Assembly: GCF_014336955.1 (NCBI RefSeq)
Contig: NZ_QRAI01000002.1
Span: forward strand, 124,001 to 188,000
Reading direction: 5' to 3'
DNA: 64,000 bases
Source of the DNA: Saccharophagus sp. K07
GTDB taxonomy: Bacteria > Pseudomonadota > Gammaproteobacteria > Pseudomonadales > Cellvibrionaceae
Below, in pieces: positions 52,342 to 62,400 of the stretch. The notes under the pieces are model-generated. The model searched no databases and was not told the DNA's origin. It saw only the letters and a program-made list of their open reading frames with translations. A program made the position numbers and the translations under genes. Every line of letters begins with the position of its first letter. Within the stretch, counting starts at the first letter, position 1.

Positions 52342-53904
52342 ATGCAATTTTTATTTCTTTTGAATCTCGCTCGTAAATTGCAACGGCGGGTGCCGGCCGG
52401 TTTTCTGAAAGCCTCACACCTGCAGGGGGGTTACGCCGATTCCAGAAAGCCGCACGGTGCCCTGAGCACTCCGACGACCAAAACCTCGCACAATAAAAAA
52501 TACGTTTTAACTCGCGGGTTGTTGGTTGCGTCGATAATGACGATGACTGCCTGTCATTCCATTCAAAGAGTGGAGCGGCCAGCATTCGATGTTCCCCAGG
52601 AAGTGCAAAACGCCGCTGCAGAAATTGTCCCAAGCGTAGAGATTGAAAAAGATTGGTGGGCGTCTTTTCAGTCGCCGCAATTAAATCAATTGATCGAATT
52701 AGCGCATCAGCAAAATCCTGATCTGCGCATTGCGGCTGAGCGTGTGCGGCAGGCGGAGTTGCAAATGCGTATTGCTGGCGCATCGCTTTTTCCCTCTTTT
52801 AATATCAGTGGCAGCACAGGCTCAGGACGCTCCCGTTTTGATGGAGGGGAGTGGCAAAAAAATGAATCCAGTCGTTTAGGTCTCGGCGCCAGTTACGAAG
52901 TGGATTTGTGGGGAAGGGTTTCTGCAGATATTAATGCAGCCAGAGCCAATTTTAATGCTAGCCAGTACGATCAGGTCGCGTCGGAATTAAGTATCAATGG
53001 TGCAGTTGCCAATGCGTGGTTTCAGTGGTTGGTGTTGCAGCAACGCATCGCTACCGCGCAGGAAAATCTGCGTATTGCCGAGCGCACTTCGCAAATTGTC
53101 GAGGCGCGGTATCGCAATGGTGTCGCTACCGCATCTGAAGTGTCGCGCCAGCGCACTAATTTGCTCAGTCAGCAGTCCTCTTTGATTCCGCTGCAACTGC
53201 AAGCGCGTCAGAGTCGCGCGGCACTGGCATTATTGGTGGGTGAATCGTCATTAAATTTTGTTCTGCATAATGAAAACGCAGAACAATTAATGAGCTTAAG
53301 TGTGCCGGAAATTTCCGCTGGTATTCCGGCGGATTTATTGACGCGACGCCCGGATCTGGCAAGTGCGGAAGCGCAATTACAAGCGTCCGATGCCAATGTC
53401 GCCGCTGCGCGTGCAGCCTTGTTGCCGAGTGTCCAGTTAACGGGTTCTGCCAGTCGCGGATCGCCATTTTTATTTTCGCTTGCGCAACCCACAGATACAC
53501 TCAGTTGGAGTTTGAGTTTGGCGCAGACGCTATTTTCTGCTGGACGTATACGCAATCAGGTGGCATTGAGTGAATCTCAACGCGTGACCTTGGTTGAACG
53601 TTATCGCGCGAATATTTTGACTGCCGTGCAGGAAGTCAACGATGCACTCGACCGCCGCGCTGTCGCCGCAGAATTAGAACAGCGACAGATGGAAGTTCTG
53701 AAGGAAGCTGAACGCACTTTGCAATTGGTTGAAGCGCGTTACCGTGAAGGGCGGGACGATTTATTAAGTTTGCTTGATGCCCAACGCACTGTTTTCCAAG
53801 CCCGCGACCAACTCGCCCAACAGAGATTGGATCGATTGAGAGCTGCAGTGGATCTGTATTTGGCGCTTGGGGGTGGATGGAGTTTGAATGAATCCCTTGA
53901 ATAA
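52342..53904 (+). CDS. NodT-family outer-membrane efflux lipoprotein
   Basis: 520 residues from ATG 52342. The lipobox (GLLVASIMTMTACHS) lies about 72 residues in, so the true start may be later, though no good ATG is nearer. The mature part has the TolC-like repeats: WWASFQSPQLNQLIELAHQQ, SYEVDLWGRVSADINAARAN, LTRRPDLASAEAQLQASDAN, EVNDALDRRAVAAELEQRQM. It completes the MacAB pump. Confidence 0.9.
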   Translation: MQFLFLLNLARKLQRRVPAGFLKASHLQGGYADSRKPHGALSTPTTKTSHNKKYVLTRGLLVASIMTMTACHSIQRVERPAFDVPQEVQNAAAEIVPSVEIEKDWWASFQSPQLNQLIELAHQQNPDLRIAAERVRQAELQMRIAGASLFPSFNISGSTGSGRSRFDGGEWQKNESSRLGLGASYEVDLWGRVSADINAARANFNASQYDQVASELSINGAVANAWFQWLVLQQRIATAQENLRIAERTSQIVEARYRNGVATASEVSRQRTNLLSQQSSLIPLQLQARQSRAALALLVGESSLNFVLHNENAEQLMSLSVPEISAGIPADLLTRRPDLASAEAQLQASDANVAAARAALLPSVQLTGSASRGSPFLFSLAQPTDTLSWSLSLAQTLFSAGRIRNQVALSESQRVTLVERYRANILTAVQEVNDALDRRAVAAELEQRQMEVLKEAERTLQLVEARYREGRDDLLSLLDAQRTVFQARDQLAQQRLDRLRAAVDLYLALGGGWSLNESLE

Positions 53905-53923
53905 AGATTTACGAGTTTAAAGA

Positions 53924-53960
53924 CAAAAAAATGCCGGCTGATTCTGCCGGCATTTTTATT
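53924..53960. terminator. Bidirectional Rho-independent terminator
   Basis: ATGCCGGC, loop TGATTCT, GCCGGCAT, with an A run on the left and TTTTATTT on the right. It lies between the convergent efflux and RCC1-like genes and can serve both. Confidence 0.92.
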
Positions 53961-53980
53961 TGCGGATTTCCTTTTTGTTA

Positions 53981-55168
53981 TTACAAAGAACAGCGCGCCG
54001 GTTCCGCTTTGTACTGGCCACTTACCAATGAAGCCGTGCCGCCATCAACGACGTATACATCACCATTTTCATTAACCACGGTGATAGCCGCACGGTCACC
54101 ACCGGCAGCGACGGCTTTGCCAACGTTTAAGGTGGTTGGGCCTGGATAGTATTGGGCGGAGCCATCTTTATTGATGAATACGCCTTTGCCGTACGCCATT
54201 TGAATAGCTTTGACATTCGGCGCGAAGTTGGCAGGAGTTACGCCCAGTTGATCCATATTGGCAGAGGGCAGGAAGCGGTTGTCGTAATAACTGAATTTAC
54301 ATTCGGCTCCACCGCTCTGTTTGATACCGCAAACGCCGTTTTGACCAGCAGCAATAAAGATCACAGGTTCAGAGAAGGGGAATTTCGATGGGGTGTTTTG
54401 TACGACGGTGCCCAAGCCGCCGCCGAAGTTGCCGCCATCGGACCAGCACCAGGCTTCACCTTGGCGGTTGAGTGCGCACACCAAGCCGTAACCAGCACTG
54501 AGCTGCATAACGTCGAAATCGGCGGGCAATGCAGGGCGGGTCAGATTGGTTTTGCCGCACAACACATCTTTTTTATTGCCGTTTTTCACCAGCACACACA
54601 TGGGGTTTTTGCCGCCGGTGGAGGCAATCGCGCCGCTGTCGACAATCGGAGTGGAGGGAACATTGTTCATATTGCCGAAATAGGCTTTGCCGTCATCGGT
54701 CACTACTACCACGTTGTTGTCATCAACGGAGTTAATGTGAGTGACGTTGGTGATAGCTGTGCCGTTATTCCATTTCACCAGCGTTTGTGATTTCGGATTT
54801 CCGGATGGATTACACGCAGCCATGCCGCCTTGGACGCGATAACACGCACTCCAGCCACCATTGCCAATGGCTTCGTAATTCACCCCGCAGGGGAATTGAT
54901 CGAAGTAGGAAGACAAAGAGCCGCCGCCAGAGCTGGACGATGAACTTGATGAGGACGAGCTGCTAGAAGAACTGCTGCTCGAACTTGAGCTGCTGGACGA
55001 AGATGAGCTGGAGGAGCTGGAAGAGCTGGAGCTGGACGACGAACTAGAAGATGAGGAGTTGGAACTGCTGGAAGAGCCAGTTCCGCCGCCACAGGCCGTC
55101 AGTATCAGCGCCAAAGATAAAGCAACGGTGCCGCTCAATTTGCTGGTGAGTTGATTGCGTTTGACCAT
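53981..55168 (-). CDS. Poly-serine lipoprotein with an RCC1-like propeller
   Basis: 395 residues from ATG 55168 (another ATG lies four codons upstream). Signal TVALSLALILTACGGG with a lipobox (LTAC), then about 45 residues almost all Ser, then a body with repeated short blocks such as DVMQLSAGYGLVCALNRQGE, IFIAAGQNGVCGIKQSGGAE and RAAITVVNENGDVYVVDGG, in the style of RCC1 repeats. Probably attached to the outer membrane with the Ser linker projecting the propeller outwards. Poly-Ser linkers are typical of Cellvibrio. Confidence 0.75.
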   Translation of the reverse strand: MVKRNQLTSKLSGTVALSLALILTACGGGTGSSSSSNSSSSSSSSSSSSSSSSSSSSSSSSSSSSSSSSSSSSSSSSSSSGGGSLSSYFDQFPCGVNYEAIGNGGWSACYRVQGGMAACNPSGNPKSQTLVKWNNGTAITNVTHINSVDDNNVVVVTDDGKAYFGNMNNVPSTPIVDSGAIASTGGKNPMCVLVKNGNKKDVLCGKTNLTRPALPADFDVMQLSAGYGLVCALNRQGEAWCWSDGGNFGGGLGTVVQNTPSKFPFSEPVIFIAAGQNGVCGIKQSGGAECKFSYYDNRFLPSANMDQLGVTPANFAPNVKAIQMAYGKGVFINKDGSAQYYPGPTTLNVGKAVAAGGDRAAITVVNENGDVYVVDGGTASLVSGQYKAEPARCSL

Positions 55169-55338
55169 GAGAGTACCCATTGGATGAATTGCCCGGGTGC
55201 AGACCCTTCGGGTTGTGGTTGTAATGTGTGCCGATGGTAGCAACCTTGTGGTCAAAAAGCGCTTAATGACAAATGAACTGTGAATTTGATCAATCTAAGG
55301 TTTGGCGCGGATCACGAAAGTTGGATTTGTTGCGGACA

Positions 55339-55358
55339 ACGGCACCCGGAGGTGCCGT
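55339..55358 (-). terminator. Hairpin after the metallopeptidase gene
   Basis: ACGGCACC, loop CGGA, GGTGCCGT: a perfect stem 20 bp beyond the stop at 55378 (minus strand). No T tract follows, so it may not act alone. Confidence 0.5.
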
Positions 55359-55377
55359 CGGATGGTGTTGGCGGAAC

Positions 55378-57777
55378 TTAATTCGGGCAGCTCGACGTGC
55401 CTATACAGTCGCGGTCATTTTCCCGACCCCAGCCGACTTGCTGGTTTTGGCATATAGGGATCTGTGTTCCATACCAATTGCATTGTGCGGACGCGCCACC
55501 GGATGAGCTGCCGTTGACGATTCCATAAGGGCTGGGTTGATCACTGCAGGTGCTGGGCGCAACGCAATTCTGGCTGTTCTCCCAACTCCAACCGGAGGTG
55601 GCGACTTGGCAGAGAGGCGCAGGCGTTCCCCACCAGTTGCAGTACGCGCCGGACGTTGCGCCTGAGCTGGAAGAGCTGCTGGATGACGACGAGCTTGAAC
55701 TGCTAGACGAACTGCTTGAGCTACTTGACGAGCTTGAGCCGCTCGAGGAAGAGGAGGATCCGGTGCTGACCGGAATAAAGTTCCAGGCTGAACTCCACCA
55801 GCTGATGACGCGATCATCTTCCGCCGCAGTGACCAGTTCCAAGTCGGTTTCGCTATTCTCCATGTGGATGGAGTGACCAGTGGCTTTATTGACCAGGTGG
55901 AATTCCTTATCGCGCCCATTCAAGTACCAGTCTGAGCGACCGTTGGTTTCCAGGGCTCCCAAATAAAGCGCGGGACCGGCGGGGTCTACAGACAGATATT
56001 GATCGGTTGAATCCGCTTTGCGCAGACGGAAGAAAAAATCTTCATTGGGCAGATCCACCCGTTCGACAGACCAGTGTAGAGATGCTGGCAATGTTGCACC
56101 ACTGGGGCTGGTGCCGAGGTTTTGATCGAGATAACGACTGCTCCTGTATTTATTACGCAGCGCATAAACACCGTCGTCCAGCAATCGATGCAAGTTGCCA
56201 AAGCCGTCGCGGATGCTGTCAAACACGCCAGTGTGAGAGCAGTTCTGATTGCATTCGGAGGGAAACGCAGGCGGTGCACCTTGGTATAAGTTATTGGGTT
56301 CGGGAACCCGGCCTTGCATAAATTCCGCGTGGTAATGCGCCCAGCCGGATACCACTTGCGGCTTGCCTGCATCACGTCGCTCGTAGCCGTGCTGCTCGCC
56401 GCCATGAAGCCCATCTATACCATTCCAATGGAATAGCCTCTCTGCATTCCATTGCTCCACAACGTGTAGCAGCTCGTGAAAAGCCGCCTCGTGGGGCAAC
56501 TCGCGCTCGCCGGTTTGCAGGCTGGTGTTGCGCGTCAATATCGGTGTGCCGGTGCTGTCGGCCACCGTTCTCTGCCTGGAATAAAAAGATTGCTGTACGA
56601 AGGTGTAGCCGTTCAGGGCGCCAGCGTAGGTGCCCAAGCCTTCGACGTGATAGAGCACCATCACCACATCGTATTGATCCTGCAGTCTGCGCAGATTTGC
56701 CTCGTGCACAAATCTCCCTGTGTCCACTGCCCAATCGACATGGCGGATTGCCGGTTCTGTTACCAACGGGTGCAGGCTGACATTCCAGCGGTGCAGCCCA
56801 TAAGAAAACGGCCTGACGTAATCCCGATCTGTCGCGATCATCATGTTGTAGAAGCGCTCAATCAAGGATTCATCCAAAGCGAAGTTGCCGACAAATTGAT
56901 TGTCCTTGTTGTACGCGATCGTATGTTTGACGGGGACTATGATGATGCTTAACTCATGCTGTATTGGCAGGGGAGAGGAGTTGGTCAGGTCTGTCACTGT
57001 GTCGCTGGTTAGCGAAATTGTCTGCTCAAAATAACGTCCGGAATAGGTAGAGTGTTCCAATTCGACGGCCACAACTGTGCCATTTTCTGGTTTGAACCCT
57101 GCAAAGTTCACCGGCTCCTCTGAAAACCCTCCAACCGCAATTCGATATTCACCCTGCGGCAATAAAAATGTTTTGTTGTCGGCGACGGTAAATCCGGTAT
57201 AGGTGTTGTTGATATAAATGTAACCGGACTCGCCTTCATTCAATCCGTTATGAACAACTTGAATGCTGCGTTTCGGCAAAGCATTTTCAAGAGAGATGTT
57301 GTAAGTCTGGTCAAAAAACAAATCCCATTTGACGGTCTCGTCTTCGCCAGACCCTGCGTTGAATTGAACCTGAGAAATCTGCGCGTTACTGCCACAAGGA
57401 GAAAGATCCGTATGACAGCTGATAGAAAGCGGTGTATTTCCGTTTGCCGTTACCTGTATCGAAAATTCTGTTCTGTGAGCGGTGGGATTGAAGGCGCGTA
57501 CGCGCAAAGCATTATTTCCCGCGCCAAACATATAGGAAATATCGAGCGTTTTTCCTTGGTCGGTAGATTTCAGCGGTAGAGGTGGATGGTCTCCGACGGA
57601 CAGATAAATAGGATGTGCAATCTTATTGAGCGTCACGCTCACTTGACTCTGTGCGTGAGCGTTATAACCCGACAGCGTCAGCAGTAACCCCAAGATGAAT
57701 AAAAAGGGTTGGTGTTGTGCGGGCTTTCCGCAGTTGGCGAGATAAAAAATGCCGCGTCTCCTGTTGTGGTGGAACAC
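55378..57777 (-). CDS. Secreted zincin metallopeptidase with a poly-Ser linker and two CBM10 modules
   Basis: 799 residues. Signal PFLFILGLLLTLSGYNAHAQ. The long N-terminal region has beta-sandwich features. Residues 434-438 are HELLH in HEAAFHELLHVVEQW, a zinc-metallopeptidase (zincin) motif, with EQHGYER downstream as a possible further ligand. A beta-trefoil-like part follows (FRLRKADSTDQYLSVDPAGP, HLVNKATGHSIHMENS), then a poly-Ser linker, CBM10 no. 1 (CNWWGTPAPLCQ ... WSWENSQNC) and CBM10 no. 2 (CNWYGTQIPICQ ... GWGRENDRDC). CBM10 binds crystalline cellulose. A peptidase carrying CBM10 is unusual. Confidence 0.82.
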   Translation of the reverse strand: MFHHNRRRGIFYLANCGKPAQHQPFLFILGLLLTLSGYNAHAQSQVSVTLNKIAHPIYLSVGDHPPLPLKSTDQGKTLDISYMFGAGNNALRVRAFNPTAHRTEFSIQVTANGNTPLSISCHTDLSPCGSNAQISQVQFNAGSGEDETVKWDLFFDQTYNISLENALPKRSIQVVHNGLNEGESGYIYINNTYTGFTVADNKTFLLPQGEYRIAVGGFSEEPVNFAGFKPENGTVVAVELEHSTYSGRYFEQTISLTSDTVTDLTNSSPLPIQHELSIIIVPVKHTIAYNKDNQFVGNFALDESLIERFYNMMIATDRDYVRPFSYGLHRWNVSLHPLVTEPAIRHVDWAVDTGRFVHEANLRRLQDQYDVVMVLYHVEGLGTYAGALNGYTFVQQSFYSRQRTVADSTGTPILTRNTSLQTGERELPHEAAFHELLHVVEQWNAERLFHWNGIDGLHGGEQHGYERRDAGKPQVVSGWAHYHAEFMQGRVPEPNNLYQGAPPAFPSECNQNCSHTGVFDSIRDGFGNLHRLLDDGVYALRNKYRSSRYLDQNLGTSPSGATLPASLHWSVERVDLPNEDFFFRLRKADSTDQYLSVDPAGPALYLGALETNGRSDWYLNGRDKEFHLVNKATGHSIHMENSETDLELVTAAEDDRVISWWSSAWNFIPVSTGSSSSSSGSSSSSSSSSSSSSSSSSSSSSSSSSGATSGAYCNWWGTPAPLCQVATSGWSWENSQNCVAPSTCSDQPSPYGIVNGSSSGGASAQCNWYGTQIPICQNQQVGWGRENDRDCIGTSSCPN

Positions 57778-58184
57778 ATCTGAGGGTTTCCGGTGCGCAA
57801 GAATAACTTCCTGATTTTTACAAATACAATCATTTTTGTTGGCAGGTTATATTTTTTTGTTTTTTGTTCACTAATGATGCATTCGTAACTTAAATTGCAC
57901 TGAATTGGATTTTGCGGAGGAGTTGTTTCAGAAATTTTAAGGTGGAACAGTTTTATAACTGTTGATTCGGTGAAAATGGATTGCCCCATGATTGGGGGTG
58001 AAAAAAGGCGAAGCTGCGGGATTTATTTAAGAGAAGTGATGTGTTGAAAAGCGCTTATGATTGATTTTTGAAACCTATGCGGCGGGAATTGTTGCACCCG
58101 GATAATTAGGGTTGTAAGAGGTTTGGAATGATTGAATCAGCGTATTTTGCGTCCTTGCTATTTTGTCCTTGGTGGAATTGAAGG
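57778..58184. other. Intergenic, about 400 bp
   Basis: AT-rich spacer holding the promoter of the metallopeptidase gene. No gene or clear operator is seen. Confidence 0.5.
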
Positions 58185-58649
58185 TTATCGACGTTTGCCT
58201 TTTCGCGAATTCGGTTTTTTTCCGGTTTTTTTCGCATTTACATAAGGTCGTGGCGCTTTGAAGTCGGCGTCAGGGGCTTTCGCGCTTGAGTTTGATGTGG
58301 GTGCGGGGGCCTGTGTGGGAGAGGCCGCAGGTTGAGGTGGGGCGTTATCGAGGACTGCTTGTGCAGCAGGAGCGTGAGACGCGGCGGGCTCGGGCGCCCG
58401 CGTAGTCTGAGCACGACAAATGCGTTGAGCTGGCTGAGGCGTCAGCGCACGCTGCAGCGCTTGGCAGAAATTGACGGCAACGTATTCTTCGAACTGATCC
58501 GCGGGATCAAAAACGCGGTCGTATTGTTCCGTCAGTGTGGCCAATTGGGCGAGCACCTGTTCAAGTGCATCTTCAGCGCGCGGATTTATCCCCGCTATGC
58601 TATCGCCCCGCATCAGCAGCTGATTCCAGAACACATTGTTGTGCGACAT
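58185..58649 (-). CDS. Pro/Ala-rich protein of unknown function
   Basis: 154 residues from ATG 58649. A helical N-terminus (AEDALEQVLAQLATLTEQYD, FEEYVAVNFCQALQRAL) is followed by a disordered Pro/Ala stretch and a basic tail (NAKKTGKKPNSRKGKRR). The tail may bind nucleic acid. Follows rnk by 13 bases, probably the same operon. Confidence 0.6.
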   Translation of the reverse strand: MSHNNVFWNQLLMRGDSIAGINPRAEDALEQVLAQLATLTEQYDRVFDPADQFEEYVAVNFCQALQRALTPQPAQRICRAQTTRAPEPAASHAPAAQAVLDNAPPQPAASPTQAPAPTSNSSAKAPDADFKAPRPYVNAKKTGKKPNSRKGKRR

Positions 58650-58662
58650 GCTTTTCTCCAGT

Positions 58663-59058
58663 TCAGGGTTGCTGAACGCTCAGAATCTCGATGTGTTTCT
58701 GCTTTCCGTTGGGCATAGGCCAGCGAATGCGGCCGCCTATACGCAGGCCTAATAGTGCTACGCCAACTGGTGACAGTATAGAAATTTTCTTTTCCGCCAT
58801 ATTGGCTTCGGCGGGAAATACCAAGGTCACAGTTGTATCCGTCTGGGCATCCAGATCGCGGAAAGTCACGGTGGAATACATGGAAACGGCGTCTTTGGGC
58901 AGTTCTTCTTCACCCACTATGTCCGCGCGTGACAGTTCTTCTTCTAGCGCTTCTGCAAGTTCCAACTCGCTGTCGCGCAGCAGGGGCATAAGGCGTTGGT
59001 AATCCTGTTTGCTGATGACGATGGAAACCGGCTCAGTATCTCGTTGGGCTAATGTCAT
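58663..59058 (-). CDS. rnk: Rnk, nucleoside diphosphate kinase regulator (GreA/GreB-like)
   Basis: 131 residues. An N-terminal helical hairpin (VISKQDYQRLMPLLRDSELE) and the GreA/B C-terminal domain (VSMYSTVTFRDLDAQTDTTV, LVFPAEANMAEKKISILSPV, GVALLGLRIGGRIRW). Rnk-type proteins bind RNA polymerase near the secondary channel and affect Ndk levels. Confidence 0.9.
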   Translation of the reverse strand: MTLAQRDTEPVSIVISKQDYQRLMPLLRDSELELAEALEEELSRADIVGEEELPKDAVSMYSTVTFRDLDAQTDTTVTLVFPAEANMAEKKISILSPVGVALLGLRIGGRIRWPMPNGKQKHIEILSVQQP

Positions 59059-59484
59059 AAATAAATCTCCAAAAATAGGAAAAGGTGCCAGTCGGCACCA
59101 GTCAATCGATTAAATACACAGTTGGAAAAGCGGACAGGCGGTTAGGAAGTGGTTCCTAACCGCCCATAGGAAGCAAGGCACAGCCGGAAGGGAGTTTCGG
59201 CGCGCCAGAATCAATAAATGTGTGAGAGTAGATGCTAATCATTCTCGAACCTTAGCACTTCGCGATCCCAGTTGCCAGTATGGCCCCCTGGGGTTTGTGA
59301 TCACCGCAACCTTCTCTGAATGCGATGGACGGCAAAAATTCCCTGCAACTGCAAAGTTCTGCTCTGCTTGCAAAAAAGAAAAAGGGATTGCAGCAAATGC
59401 TTTCGTCGGGAATCGCGCCGGCCTACAACAAAAACGATTAACGGGTTATGGGCGGGTACAACAGTACCCGCGAGCAGACTGCTG
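59059..59484. other. Intergenic with a perfect hairpin
   Basis: Holds the hairpin GGCGGTTAGGAA / TTCCTAACCGCC (59137-59164, loop GTGG), a 12-bp perfect stem without a T tract. It lies upstream of rnk and downstream of the TPR gene, so it may be a terminator of the latter or an operator for rnk. No gene is recognised here. Confidence 0.6.
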
Positions 59485-62400
59485 TTAAAAATGATTCGCC
59501 AGCCGCCACAGCCAGAACCAGCGCCGGTAGAAGGGCATGGCTGGCAAGTGTGCGCGCAACTGTTTGCGGAAACGCTTTTGTGTGGCGCGCAGCACAGGTG
59601 AATCCTTGAGTTTTTGGAATACCACCTGACAATCGCGCAGCCGCGGCGAAAGTTGTGCAAACACCTGCACACAGTCGCCATTGCGCAACTCCGCCAAGGC
59701 TCGTGCAGCCAATAAGGGGTATTCGGTCAAAGGCGCCAAGTCGCGCTTGGACAGATGAGCGATAGTGCCGACATCTATGGGTTTTTTGGCCAGCATACAG
59801 TCCAGTACATGCCAGACCTGCAGATCCTCCCGGTACATGCCCTCGTTTTGCGCAAGCGCCCGGTCGACCAGCTGCGCCGCTTTCTCCCAGTTGTCGAAAT
59901 GGCGGTTGCATAAAGAAGCAAAGTACAGCGCCCAGGGCTCCGCGTCCGGGCGGCCTTCCAGTTCCTTGAACAGCCATTTGGCTTCCTGGACGCGGCCGAT
60001 GTTGTATTTCAGATACCCCACCAGTCCAAGATTAAAAGTGTCTTTGCGCCAATGTTTGCGCAAATGTTGTTGCAGACCGCGCGGAACATCTTTCTTTTGC
60101 GCGCTCAGGTGGCGCAGATAGGCTTCCAGGTAGCGCTGCTCAAAGTCTGTGTCGAACGACATGGTGCGCAGGGTGCGGACAAATTTTCTGGGCTTTAGGG
60201 TGTTCAGGCGGTGACGAGCCAGATAGAGCCCCGCTTGATCGGCCTGGGGAATCTGTTGCTCATAAAGCTCTTCCACGCTTTTGGCGGCATCCGCTTGCCA
60301 GCCGGCTTTATCCAGACTTTTCCACGCCGTTTCCAGCACATTGCCGCCTTTTGCGGTATCGCGCAGGATCTTGCCGAGTACGTCCAGGGCCAGGGTTTTG
60401 TCTCCCTGTCTCGCTGCCACTTGCAACCTGCGCAGGCCGACAAAGCTGTTATCGAGCTGGCGTTCCATCCTTTCCAAGGCGCTGTTTGCCGCCTCGTCAT
60501 CGTCATTGGCCAGCGCGTGATCGATATAGGTCAGACCTATGTACTGGTCGGCGATGTTCAACTCGAACGCGTGCTTCAACAACTCGCCGATGCGCTTTTG
60601 GCTGCCGTCCACCGACTGCAGTTTTTCCGCGGCGAAACACAGAATTCCCGGGTCGTTGGGGTAGAGCCGGACGCAGTTTTCCACTGCCTGTTTTACCAGA
60701 TCCGAGTCATTGGTCCTCTCACCCCAAATGGCCAGCAAGCGCCAGGCTTCATAGTGATTGCCGTTGATGCTGACCACTTTGCGCATCTGCTCGATGGCGC
60801 GGACATAGTTGTGCTGCTGCGCGTACAACCAGGCTTCCAGGGTTTGGATTTCCACCGGCGGGCTGCCATCCCAGCGCACTGGGCTTACCCAGGCAAAGGC
60901 ATTGGCGAAATCGCCGTGCTGCGCGAGCACGGTTACAAGCTTTTCGCACAGGTCGATATGAAGTGGGCGACGCTCGAAATAGTCCCTAATAGCTGTGGTA
61001 ATTTTCGCCGGATTAGGCTCGAGTTCGGCGTAGATTTGCAGCAGATCGACCCGGTTGGGGAATTGCTCCATCTGTTCCTTGAAACGGTCAAACACAGCGG
61101 CTTCCTGCCCGTCTTCCTTGCGCAGGCGGTGCAGAGTGGTCCAGGCCCAGTGATAGCCGGGATCGCGGCCGATCGCCAGCTCCAGCTGGGCAATCGCCTC
61201 GTCGCGCTCGCCAGTGCGCAGGTAGAGGTCAGCAAGGTAACCATAAGGCGTGGACGATAGAGGCGAGTGTTTAATGGCGTTCTTCTGCAGTTCAATCGCG
61301 CCAGCAAAATCGCCGCGCCGCTCCAGCAATTCGCACAGGCGATTGGATACGCGTACCCAGCCGGGGCTGAGTTCCAAGGTGTGATGCAAGGCAGCGATAG
61401 TGTCGTCGTCGCGATGAAGTGTGCGCAGGGTTTCGGCGCGTTCGAAGTGGATACGAGGCAGCAGGGGAAATTTCTCCACTGCTTTATCCAAGGTTGCCAG
61501 CGACTCCTCATTGGCGCCTTGGTCGCGCTGTGCAATTCCCAGGGCCACCCAGGATTGCCACAGGTCGGGGCGAGCGTCGACGGCAAAGTTCAGAAACTCC
61601 AGCAGCTTGTCCTGTTCTAGCCAGCGTGACGCCGCGGCGGCGAATTCCAGAATGCCGTCGCCGTAGCTGACCTGCGCCAGGAGTTCAGCGTGGATAAATT
61701 CGATATCGGCGCGCTGCTCCTGCGGGTCATGCGAGCTCGAGAGCAAACGGTTGAACGCGTAGCCGTAGTCGCAGGAGCGGCGGATGGCATTGCGAAATGC
61801 CTCGCGCGCTTCGCGCATCTGGCGATTGACCAGGAGGGCATCGCCCAGTGCGGCGTGGTTGGTGCAATCGGTTGAATCTATGGCGACGGCATCGCGCGCG
61901 GCGGCTATAGCTTCTTCTTTGCGATCCTGGCCCAACAGGGCGTAGGTCAAAGTGCGATAGCCCCAGGAGTCCTGGGGGTGCTGCGCGACGTATTCCCGTG
62001 CCACGGCTTCGTTGGCTTCCCGGTCACTTTCATCCAGCCATTGGTACTTCAAACGCAGCAGCATGGCGTTGCCAGGAAAACGCTCCAGTTGCCGGTCGAC
62101 ATGGGCAATGGCGAGGGGCAGGGCGCCATTTTCCGCATGGATACGCATGATGGCCTGATTGGCCTGACTGTTCAGCGGCTCGATTTGCAGCACCTGTTCA
62201 TAGGCGGCCAGGGCTTCGTCTTTTTGTAATAAGTGCAGGGCAATTTCGGCGCGGATCTCATGCAGACGCACCGGTTTGCTTAAGTTCGCGGCGCGCTCCA
62301 CCAATTCCTGAGCTTTTTGTGGACGGGCGGCATACAGCTGCTTTTGCGCGCAGAACAGCAAAAACTCACCGTCGTCAGGGCGTTCCTGCACGGCACGGTC

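Noticed and set aside
60211-61260. 349-codon plus frame antisense to the TPR gene
   Set aside because: Mirror of the TPR coding sequence in GC-rich DNA; no independent support.
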